Shown here piece after piece: positions 6,710-12,449 of a DNA stretch of 15,483 nt. The notes beneath the pieces were generated by a model. The model had not been told where the DNA came from, ran no database searches, and worked only from the letters and a program-made list of their open reading frames with translations. This DNA is from JADJQU01 sp035490315 (lineage in GTDB: Bacteria; Planctomycetota; UBA1135; GCA-002686595). Numbering within the stretch: the first letter of the stretch is position 1; each line of letters starts with the position of its first letter. A program made the translations under genes and the position numbers. The stretch is from assembly GCA_035490315.1 (NCBI GenBank), contig DATHET010000087.1, forward strand, positions 1-15,483. The letters run 5' to 3'.

Positions 6710-8215
6710 TCAGTAGTTCTTCGAGAACAAGACGCGCTGCGCGCTCGGCCGTCCGGTTTTCACGCAGGCGCCCTTCTCGATCGGCGGACCCTCGCCCGCG
6801 ACCGGGATGCAGCGGATCGTCGCCTTGGTCGCGGCCTTGATCTCGGCTTCGGTCTCCGATGTCCCGTCCCAATGGGCCCAGACGAATTTCGAGTTGTTCT
6901 CGCCGGCGAAGACGTCGTTGAAGTCCTTCCAGTTGTCGACGGAAACCGTGTTGGCCGCGCGCAGCTCGAGCGCGCGCTGGAACAGCATCTTCTGGAACTC
7001 GTCGAGCAATCGACCGATCTGCGTGCCCAGGTCTTCCAGCTTGAGCGTCAGCTTCTGCGGCTTGCCGTTCGCGTCGACCGGCGAGATGCGCATCTTCGCC
7101 ATCACGACGTTCTGGTCGACGTCGCGCGGCCCGATCTCGAGCCGCACGGGCACGCCCTTGCGCTCCCATTCGTAGTACTTTGCGCCCGGCTTCAGGCCTT
7201 CGCGATCATCGATACGCACGCTGAGCCCGTCGTCGCGCAGATCCGCGGCGACCTTGTTAGCCACACCGAGCACGCGCACCTTCTCCTCGTCGTTCTTGTA
7301 GATCGGCACGATCACGACATGGATCGGCGCGAGCTTCGGCGGCAGCACCAGCCCGCCGTCGTCGGAGTGGGTCATGATCAACGCGCCGATCAAGCGTGTC
7401 GACACGCCCCACGAGGTCTGCCAGACGTGCTCGCGCACGCCGGCCTGGTTTTGGAACGTGACGTTGAACGCCTTGCCGAAATTCTGGCCGAGATCGTGGC
7501 TGGTTCCTGCCTGGAGCGCTCGGCCGTCCTGCATCATCGCCTCGATGCAATGGGTCTGGAGCGCGCCCGCGAAGCGCTCGCTCGGCGTTTTCACGCCGCG
7601 GATCACCGGCATGGCCATGACCTCCTGCGCGAAGTCACGGTAGACGTCGAGCATGCGCGTCACTTCTTCTTCCGCTTCTTCGTGGGTCGCATGGGCCGTG
7701 TGGCCTTCCTGCCACAGGAATTCACTGGTGCGCAGGAACATCCGTGTGCGCAATTCCCAGCGCATCACGTTGGCCCATTGATTGATCAAGAGCGGCAGGT
7801 CGCGCCACGAGTCGATCCACTTCGCGAAGAAGTGACCGATGATCGTCTCGGAGGTCGGGCGGATGACGTAGGGCTCCTCGAGCTCGTTCTTGACCACCAG
7901 CTTGCCGTCGACGGCGCGCAGCCCCGTGTGCGTGACGACGCCGACCTCCATCGCGAAGCCCTCGACGTGCTGCGCCTCCTTGGCCAGGAAGGAGAGCGGG
8001 ATCAGCATCGGGAAGTAGGCGTTCTGGTGGCCGGTGGCCTTGAAGCGCCGGTCCAGGTCGGCCTGCATCTTCTCCCACACCGCGTAGCCGTGGGGCCGGA
8101 TGACCATGCAGCCCTTGACCACCAGGGCCGGCTCGGCGAGCTCGGACGCCGCGATGACGTCCAGATACCATTTGGCGTAGTCCTTGGACCTTTGAGTGAT
8201 CGTTTCCTGTGCCAT
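6710..8215 (-). CDS. proS: Prolyl-tRNA synthetase, archaeal/eukaryotic-type
   Basis: This class II synthetase charges tRNA-Pro with proline in the cytoplasm. The 501-residue form lacks the editing insertion of the E. coli type and ends in RVLFSKNY, the C-terminal Tyr being a hallmark of the archaeal/Thermus type. The N-terminus (QRSKDYAKWYLDVI) and the segments VIRPHGYAVWEKMQ, FPMLIP, RPTSETII, the motif 2 region (FLRTSEFLWQEGHTAHAT) and motif 3 (TSWGVSTRLIGALIMTH-D) are all intact; the anticodon-binding domain starts near IHVVIVPIYKN. In the C-terminal domain (about 386-501) only two Cys remain, where zinc-binding relatives have four, so that zinc site is probably lost. The ATG at 8215 is supported by a GGAAAGG ribosome site nine bases upstream and by homology. 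It is divergent from the rhodanese gene. Confidence 0.95.
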   Translation of the reverse strand: MAQETITQRSKDYAKWYLDVIAASELAEPALVVKGCMVIRPHGYAVWEKMQADLDRRFKATGHQNAYFPMLIPLSFLAKEAQHVEGFAMEVGVVTHTGLRAVDGKLVVKNELEEPYVIRPTSETIIGHFFAKWIDSWRDLPLLINQWANVMRWELRTRMFLRTSEFLWQEGHTAHATHEEAEEEVTRMLDVYRDFAQEVMAMPVIRGVKTPSERFAGALQTHCIEAMMQDGRALQAGTSHDLGQNFGKAFNVTFQNQAGVREHVWQTSWGVSTRLIGALIMTHSDDGGLVLPPKLAPIHVVIVPIYKNDEEKVRVLGVANKVAADLRDDGLSVRIDDREGLKPGAKYYEWERKGVPVRLEIGPRDVDQNVVMAKMRISPVDANGKPQKLTLKLEDLGTQIGRLLDEFQKMLFQRALELRAANTVSVDNWKDFNDVFAGENNSKFVWAHWDGTSETEAEIKAATKATIRCIPVAGEGPPIEKGACVKTGRPSAQRVLFSKNY

Positions 8216-8381
8216 GGTGTGCTGCCTTTCCGGGCGTGGACCTCGCGCCGGCCTCGGAGGGGGGAAGAGGGTAAGGGAGCGGACGCCGAGCGCCCAGGCT
8301 CCGCTCGCTTCCGGCACTCTCCCGTGTGCGTTAGAATCTCTTTCTTCGAGCCCAGACAGCTTCCACGAACAGCCCACCGCC

Positions 8382-8921
8382 ATGACAACCGCCGCCCCGC
8401 AGATCACCCCCGACATGACCATGGAGCAGATCCTGGAGGTTGCTCCCGCCGCCCAGCGCGCCCTGTTCCAGCGCTACCACGTCGGAGGCTGCTCCTCCTG
8501 CGGTTTCCAGCCCACCGACACCCTGGCCCAGGTCTGCAAGGAGCGGAACATCCTGGACGTCAAGGAGGTGATCGACACCATCCAGCGGGCCCACGAGCTC
8601 GATCAGAAGGTCGAGGTCGAGCCGCGGACGGTCAAGGCCTGGCTGGACGCCGGAGATGACTTTTCGTTCATCGACGTGCGGACGCCCGAGGAGCTGGCGA
8701 TCGCCCGGATCGCCCAGGCCGAGGCCTTGGATTTCCAGAACCCGGCCAAGTACATGGAGCTGCCCAAGGACCGCCGGATCGTCTTCTCCTGCCGCTCCGG
8801 CAAGCGCAGCCTCGACGTCGCGAGCTACTTCATCGGCCACGGCTTCACCCGCGTGCACTCGATGCGCGGCGGGATCCTGGCCTGGAGCGAGCAGATCGAC
8901 CCGAGCATCCCGCGCTACTGA
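8382..8921 (+). CDS. Rhodanese-domain sulfurtransferase with N-terminal DUF1858-like redox domain
   Basis: This 179-residue two-domain protein is probably cytoplasmic. Residues about 8-70 resemble the DUF1858 / hybrid-cluster-associated redox-disulfide family: ITPDMTMEQILE, then a C-S-S-C pair in GGCSSCGFQPTDTLAQVC. Residues about 80-176 are a rhodanese domain with FIDVRTPEEL near its start and the active loop CRSGKRS, whose Cys carries the persulfide; it ends with the usual MRGGILAWS. It probably passes sulfur from a donor to a thiol acceptor, with the CSSC pair as redox partner or regulator; the real substrate is unknown. The ATG at 8382 starts the conserved part. No strong ribosome site is visible, but a TAGAAT box lies at 8332-8337. 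The structured RNA begins about 40 bases behind its stop, on the same strand. Confidence 0.9.
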   Translation: MTTAAPQITPDMTMEQILEVAPAAQRALFQRYHVGGCSSCGFQPTDTLAQVCKERNILDVKEVIDTIQRAHELDQKVEVEPRTVKAWLDAGDDFSFIDVRTPEELAIARIAQAEALDFQNPAKYMELPKDRRIVFSCRSGKRSLDVASYFIGHGFTRVHSMRGGILAWSEQIDPSIPRY

Positions 8922-8926
8922 GCCTC

Positions 8927-8954
8927 TTTACAGATCGCAGGTCCCGGCTAGAGT
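8927..8954 (+). promoter_or_regulatory. Sigma-70-like promoter for the structured RNA
   Basis: TTTACA (8927-8932, five of six bases of the consensus) and TAGAGT (8949-8954, four of six, with the key first T, second A and last T) are separated by 16 bases. Transcription would start near 8961, immediately before the first hairpin, and end at the T-run terminator about 210 bases later. The fit of promoter, hairpins and terminator is the main support. Confidence 0.5.
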
Positions 8955-8960
8955 TGTCTT

Positions 8961-9172
8961 CATGGAGCGAGGCCCTGCCTCCTCGTTCCCGAGCGCTCTG
9001 CCGCGCTCTCTCTGGCTTCGGTCTTCGGACCGCAGCGCCCTGGCAGTCGTCCCTGCCAAAAGACTGCTAGGGCCGCCGCCGTCAGGTTCTGCCACCTGAC
9101 GATGGCCGTCCGCCGGCGAAAGCCGGTGTGACCCGCGCGGAGTCGTCGCTTCGGCGACGACTCCGGTTTTAT
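8961..9172 (+). ncRNA. Candidate structured small RNA of about 210 nt with repeated CUGCC loops
   Basis: This fills the only stretch of more than 300 bases without a gene (8922-9244). Seven hairpins follow one another. H1 is 8964-8989 (9 bp, loop CCCTGCCT). H2 is 8991-9008 (6 bp, loop TCTGCC). H3 is 9019-9032 (5 bp, loop TTCG). H4 is 9038-9072 (11 bp with one G-U, loop GTCCCTGCCAAAA). H5 is 9080-9101 (8 bp, loop TCTGCC). H6 is 9111-9128 (7 bp with one G-U, loop GAAA). H7 is 9138-9165 (12 bp, loop TTCG, the terminator). The strand is plus: C(UUCG)G twice, one C(GAAA)G and the T-run are stable or functional only in this direction. CUGCC occurs four times, always in a loop. It does not match the 6S, SRP, tmRNA or RNase P patterns that I know. 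The 45-codon frame from ATG 8962 is probably incidental. Role unknown; a multi-site antisense or protein-sponge RNA would fit. Confidence 0.7.
9138..9172 (+). terminator. Rho-independent terminator of the structured RNA
   Basis: The arms CGGAGTCGTCGC (9138-9149) and GCGACGACTCCG (9154-9165) form a perfect 12-bp stem closed by a TTCG tetraloop. GTTTTATT follows directly. It works only on the plus strand. It is too far (about 217 bases) from the rhodanese stop to be a usual terminator of that gene alone, though it would also end read-through from it. Confidence 0.85.
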
Positions 9173-9201
9173 TGGTGGAGCGCATGCAGACCGTGACACG
9201 A

Positions 9202-9224
9202 AAGTGCCGGAAAACTGCGCACTT
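9202..9224 (-). terminator. Weak hairpin behind the pseudopilin gene
   Basis: AAGTGC (9202-9207) and GCACTT (9219-9224) form a 6-bp stem with an 11-base loop, extendable by CG/CG across a bulged A. It lies about 20 bases behind the stop of the minus-strand prepilin-like gene. No T-run follows, so termination is uncertain. Confidence 0.25.
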
Positions 9225-9244
9225 CGGCGGCCGGCGAGCCTCGC

Positions 9245-9769
9245 TCAGTGGGAGTCGTAGTACTCCTCGGCAAGCCCGTTGAGGATCACGCGGCCGCTGA
9301 GCGCGACCACGCGAAGCACGCGCATCTCCCCGTCGAACGTCACCTGCAGCGTGCCACCGGGCAGGGCGCGGCCGGCCTTGTCGAAGCGCAGCCAATGGTG
9401 GCCGTCGAAGTCGATGTGCTGGAGACGCACGCCTTCGAACACGCCGTCGACCGTGAAATCGCGCTCGAAGGGACCCTTCTGATCCGGGCGCGTGAGGACA
9501 TTTCCGTCCGCGCCGATCACGCGCCATCCACGGCCCTCGTCGAGGAACTCGAAGGTGCAGGGCTGGCCATCGAAGCCCGCCATGTTCTGCGCCACGCGCA
9601 GGTCGCGCGCGAGCAGCCGCGCCGCGTTGTCGAGGGTCACGCCGTGCAGCCCGAAAAACGCCGGGATCGCGAAGCCGGCGACGATGGCCATGCAGGCCAG
9701 CGCAAGCAGCATCGAGAGCAGAGAGACCCCCGCTCTTCCCCGGGCCGGGGCAACTCGCAGCTCGCGCAT
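9245..9769 (-). CDS. Prepilin-like protein, GspH/FimT-type
   Basis: This 174-residue protein has a short basic leader ending at Gly14, then a hydrophobic helix (VSLLSMLLALACMAIVAGFAIPAF, residues 15-38 with short gaps in conservation). A GspH/FimT-like body follows: NAARLLARDLRVAQNMA helix, a beta region, then the family's closing pattern of FDKAGRALPGGTLQVTF and LSGRVIL. Such proteins are minor pseudopilins of type II secretion or type IV pili, cut by a prepilin peptidase after Gly. The residue five places after the cut, usually Glu, is Ser19 here, so assembly into a pilus may differ. The ATG at 9769 gives the correct leader but has no clear ribosome site. The secreted propeller gene lies 182 bases upstream on the same strand. 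No other pilus or secretion gene is in the window. Confidence 0.75.
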   Translation of the reverse strand: MRELRVAPARGRAGVSLLSMLLALACMAIVAGFAIPAFFGLHGVTLDNAARLLARDLRVAQNMAGFDGQPCTFEFLDEGRGWRVIGADGNVLTRPDQKGPFERDFTVDGVFEGVRLQHIDFDGHHWLRFDKAGRALPGGTLQVTFDGEMRVLRVVALSGRVILNGLAEEYYDSH

Positions 9770-9951
9770 GAACAGGGTGTTTCGGCCGTCGCCGGGGCTC
9801 TCTTGAGCTTCGAAGCAGGCAAATGGAGCCAGCCCCGGGCCCTCGCCTCGAAGTATGGGGCGGGATGGGAAGGAATGCCCACTCTCCTGCTTTCGCTCGG
9901 AGGCCAGGGTCGTGAATTCCACGGACTTTTGAGAAGCGCGCGGCTCGAGGC

Positions 9952-11691
9952 TCACGGGCAGGTCGTGAAGCGGATCCCGTTCGACAGGCCGGTCTTGAAC
10001 GGCGGGGGCAGGCCGCTGTCGCGGCCGTAGGCCTGGGCGTGCAGGGTGAGGCCCGCGGGGATGCCGCGAGCGTTCATGTAGGCGTGGCCGAAGTGGAAGG
10101 AGAAGGTTCCATCGGAGCACGCGGCCGTGCCCGTGCCGCCCGAGTGCTGCGCGGGCGTGCGCACGATCGGCGACCCCAGGCACAGGGTTCCGCCGGAGAA
10201 GGGATTGGCCGCGGCCGTCGGGCTCCACAGGATCAATCCGATCTGCGCCGTGCTGAAGTCCGCGGTCGCGAGAAAGAAAGCATCGGTCGGTCCCGCGACG
10301 TGCGGCTCGCCCGACGAGGTCATCACCGGTGTGCAGGTGATCGAGTTGAGCTTGCCCGTGCAATAGCTCTCGATCGGCGGGCAGGTCGATGGTCCGTCCC
10401 AGATGAACACGTCGACGTCGTCAGGATTCGTGTCGCCCGCGACCAGTCCGAGGCGGTTGGACTTGAAGGTGAGGAGCGAGCCGCCGTTCGCGACGCACTC
10501 CGGCCGGATCATCGCGCTGGTGAACGGCGGAAGCGTGCCCGTGTTGCCACCCGTGGTGCGCGAGATCAGGCGGGTGGTGCTCGTCTGAACGTCGTACAGG
10601 AAGATGTCGTCGCCGGGTCCCACTGTCGGCAGATTGGGATCGAGATTGGCACTGCTATCGAAGGCGACCCAGCGTCCATCGTGCGAGATTCGGGGTTCTA
10701 TCCCCCCGGAGTCCACTCCCAATCCGCCCGGGCCCACGCTGATCACCGAGAGGGCACCGCTCGGCCGATCGAGCAGATAGACCTCGTTGTTGCCGTCCGT
10801 CCCGGGGACGAGCGTCGTCGCGTAGCCCTCGAACACGATGCGCGAGGTGTCGGCGGACACGTGAATTTCCGTGACCATTCCATCGCATTCCACGCCTCCA
10901 GGGCCGACGTTCAACCGCGTCGTGGTGGCCGTGACGCGGTCGCGCAGGAAAATGTCCGAGAAGCCGTTCGTGTCGCCGGGCACGAGGTCGGTGGCGTGGC
11001 TATCGAAGACCACGAAGCGACCGTTCTCTGACACCGCCACGGCTCCAGACGGTCCGTTCCCCGGCGCTCCCCCCGGGTTCGAGCTGATGAGCTCGGTTGT
11101 CCCGAGAAGCGTGTCGCGCAGGAAGGTCTGACCCACGCTGCTCGCACTTCCCTGCACGAGGTTGTCGGCGTTGGAACCGAAAACGACGAATCTTCCGTCG
11201 TCGCTCACGTCGCCGCCGTAGCTCGCATCGTTCCCTTGGACGCCGCCGTTCCCCAGGCTGGCGCGCGAGATCACTCCGCTCGAGCGGTTGAGCAGGAAGG
11301 CGTCGTCGAATCCATTCGTGTCACCAGTCACCAGGTTGGACGCGGCGGAGTTGAACAGGAGCACATGACCGACCGAGCTCACGCAGGCGCCGAAGGTCGA
11401 GGCATTCGGCGACGCCCCGCCGAGACCCTGGACCACGATCGAATGCGCTCCCGTGGCGAAGCTGTACTCGACGATGTCCCACTGCCCGTTCGCATCACCC
11501 AGGGCAAGACCATCGGCCGCGGTGAGGAAAATCGTCGAGCCCGGCGAGATGCCGAAGGAATTGCTGTACTCCATCGGCTGGCGGCCGCCGAGAGCAGGGA
11601 TCCGCGTCAGGCTCTGCGCGCTCGACGAGGCGGAGAGTGCGAACAGCGAGAGGGATGCGGCGAGAATCGGCTGCGAGAGCTTGAGTTTCAT
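9952..11691 (-). CDS. Secreted seven-bladed beta-propeller protein with planctomycete C-terminal module
   Basis: The 579-residue product has a signal peptide (LAASLSLFALSASSSAQ, cleavage near residue 26). A TolB/PD40-like propeller covers about residues 30-440: blade ends recur as DANGQWDIVEY, DTNGFDDAFLLNR, SSVGQTFLRD, DTNGFSDIFLRDR, DGNNEVYLLDR, GPGDDIFLYD and DTNPDDVDVFIWD, which makes seven, and each is followed by a strand of the type VSDDGRFVVF. The D-x-N-G-x-x-D loops may bind calcium. The last 137 or so residues are the YC-G / TLC / QAY / LSNGIRFT module shared with the two tandem secreted proteins. The start at 11691 is set by the signal peptide and a GAGG ribosome site close upstream. 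It overlaps by four bases the stop of a possible 28-codon frame. Binding partner or enzymatic role unknown; no catalytic residues were identified. Confidence 0.83.
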   Translation of the reverse strand: MKLKLSQPILAASLSLFALSASSSAQSLTRIPALGGRQPMEYSNSFGISPGSTIFLTAADGLALGDANGQWDIVEYSFATGAHSIVVQGLGGASPNASTFGACVSSVGHVLLFNSAASNLVTGDTNGFDDAFLLNRSSGVISRASLGNGGVQGNDASYGGDVSDDGRFVVFGSNADNLVQGSASSVGQTFLRDTLLGTTELISSNPGGAPGNGPSGAVAVSENGRFVVFDSHATDLVPGDTNGFSDIFLRDRVTATTTRLNVGPGGVECDGMVTEIHVSADTSRIVFEGYATTLVPGTDGNNEVYLLDRPSGALSVISVGPGGLGVDSGGIEPRISHDGRWVAFDSSANLDPNLPTVGPGDDIFLYDVQTSTTRLISRTTGGNTGTLPPFTSAMIRPECVANGGSLLTFKSNRLGLVAGDTNPDDVDVFIWDGPSTCPPIESYCTGKLNSITCTPVMTSSGEPHVAGPTDAFFLATADFSTAQIGLILWSPTAAANPFSGGTLCLGSPIVRTPAQHSGGTGTAACSDGTFSFHFGHAYMNARGIPAGLTLHAQAYGRDSGLPPPFKTGLSNGIRFTTCP

Positions 11692-11774
11692 GCGACCTCG
11701 CGAGGGTTGGTCCGGACTTCGACGCTCTTCACCGCGAGCGCTTCCACCGTGAAGCGAACTCGCACATCTGCCAT
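11688..11774 (-). CDS. Possible 28-codon leader peptide coupled to the propeller gene
   Basis: The frame MADVRVRFTVEALAVKSVEV, then eight more residues, ends in TGA that overlaps the ATG of the propeller gene in an ATGA junction. This is the usual arrangement of translationally coupled genes. There is no strong ribosome site (GGAA is 14 bases upstream), no family was recognised, and in GC-rich DNA such a frame can arise by chance. It may be real, a leader peptide, or nothing. Confidence 0.25.
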   Translation of the reverse strand: MADVRVRFTVEALAVKSVEVRTNPREVA

Positions 11775-11894
11775 GGGAACCAACGGTTCCAGCGTAACCC
11801 GTCGATCGAAACCCGTCTGTTCGACGTGGAGCGAAATACACTCCAGCCTCCTCTTCGACCCTCGCCGTCCCCGGGACAGTAGAATCCCGTGGTG

Positions 11895-12449
11895 ATGCGT
11901 CGCTCGATCTGGATTTGGATTGCCCTGCTGGCCGCGAGCTGCGCGAGCAGGTCGCTGGCGGACGGGCCGCGGATAGTCGAGGACCCCCTGGCCGGGCCGG
12001 GAGTGGTGGTGCTGATCTTCGTGCGCACCGACTGCCCGATCTCGAATCGCTACGCGCCGACGATCCGCGAGCTCGCGGCGGAGCACGGCGCACGCGGAGT
12101 GCGCTTCGTGATGGTCTATGCCGACCTGGACGCGACCCCTGAGACGATCGCGCGCCACCAGCGCGAGTTCGACCTGCCGCCCTGGGTGCTGCGCGATCCC
12201 GAGCACGCCTGGGTCGCGCGCACCGGCGTGAGCGTGACTCCGGAAGTCGCCGTGTTCGACGCGGCTCATCGGCTCAGCTACCGCGGCCGCATCGACGATC
12301 GTTTTCCCATGCCCGGCGTCGCTCGCGACGAAGCGCGCGTGCACGATCTCGACCTGGCCCTCGAAGCCCTGGAGCGCGGCGAAACGCCTGCTGTCAGCTC
12401 GCGCCCCGCGATCGGCTGTCCGATTCCCGCCCTCGTCGGCTCGCGATGA
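11895..12449 (+). CDS. Redoxin/thioredoxin-fold lipoprotein
   Basis: This 184-residue exported redoxin has a lipoprotein-like leader: basic MRR, a hydrophobic stretch and Cys16 in LLAASC. The lipobox has Ala where Leu is usual, so lipidation is likely but not certain. The thioredoxin-fold core starts at VVVLIFVRTDCPISNRYAPT; Cys47 is followed by Ser50 where classical thioredoxins have a second Cys, giving a peroxiredoxin/AhpC-like CPxS site. A second Cys near residue 175 (AIGCPIPALVG, nine residues from the end) could be the resolving Cys. The TP in SVTPEVAVFD is the cis-proline strand. GTG codons at 11889 and 11892 are alternative starts. The stop overlaps the next ATG (ATGA), so the two are translated together. 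I recall redoxin, haem and copper domains fused in one chain elsewhere, which suggests the redoxin supplies electrons or thiols to the partner. Confidence 0.85.
   Translation: MRRSIWIWIALLAASCASRSLADGPRIVEDPLAGPGVVVLIFVRTDCPISNRYAPTIRELAAEHGARGVRFVMVYADLDATPETIARHQREFDLPPWVLRDPEHAWVARTGVSVTPEVAVFDAAHRLSYRGRIDDRFPMPGVARDEARVHDLDLALEALERGETPAVSSRPAIGCPIPALVGSR

Noticed and set aside
6872..8659. A 595-codon open frame on the plus strand across proS
   Set aside because: It is a shadow of proS: rich in Arg, His, Asp and Val, no recognisable domain, and the opposite strand encodes a complete synthetase.
8962..9099. A 45-codon frame inside the structured RNA (ATG at 8962)
   Set aside because: No ribosome site or family is visible, and the bases are explained by stem pairing. 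A dual-function RNA cannot be excluded.
8961..9172. Identification of the RNA as 6S, SRP, tmRNA, RNase P or tRNA
   Set aside because: It has no long bubble-containing rod (6S), no SRP tip motif, no tRNA-like ends and no RNase P core; it is a row of separate hairpins.
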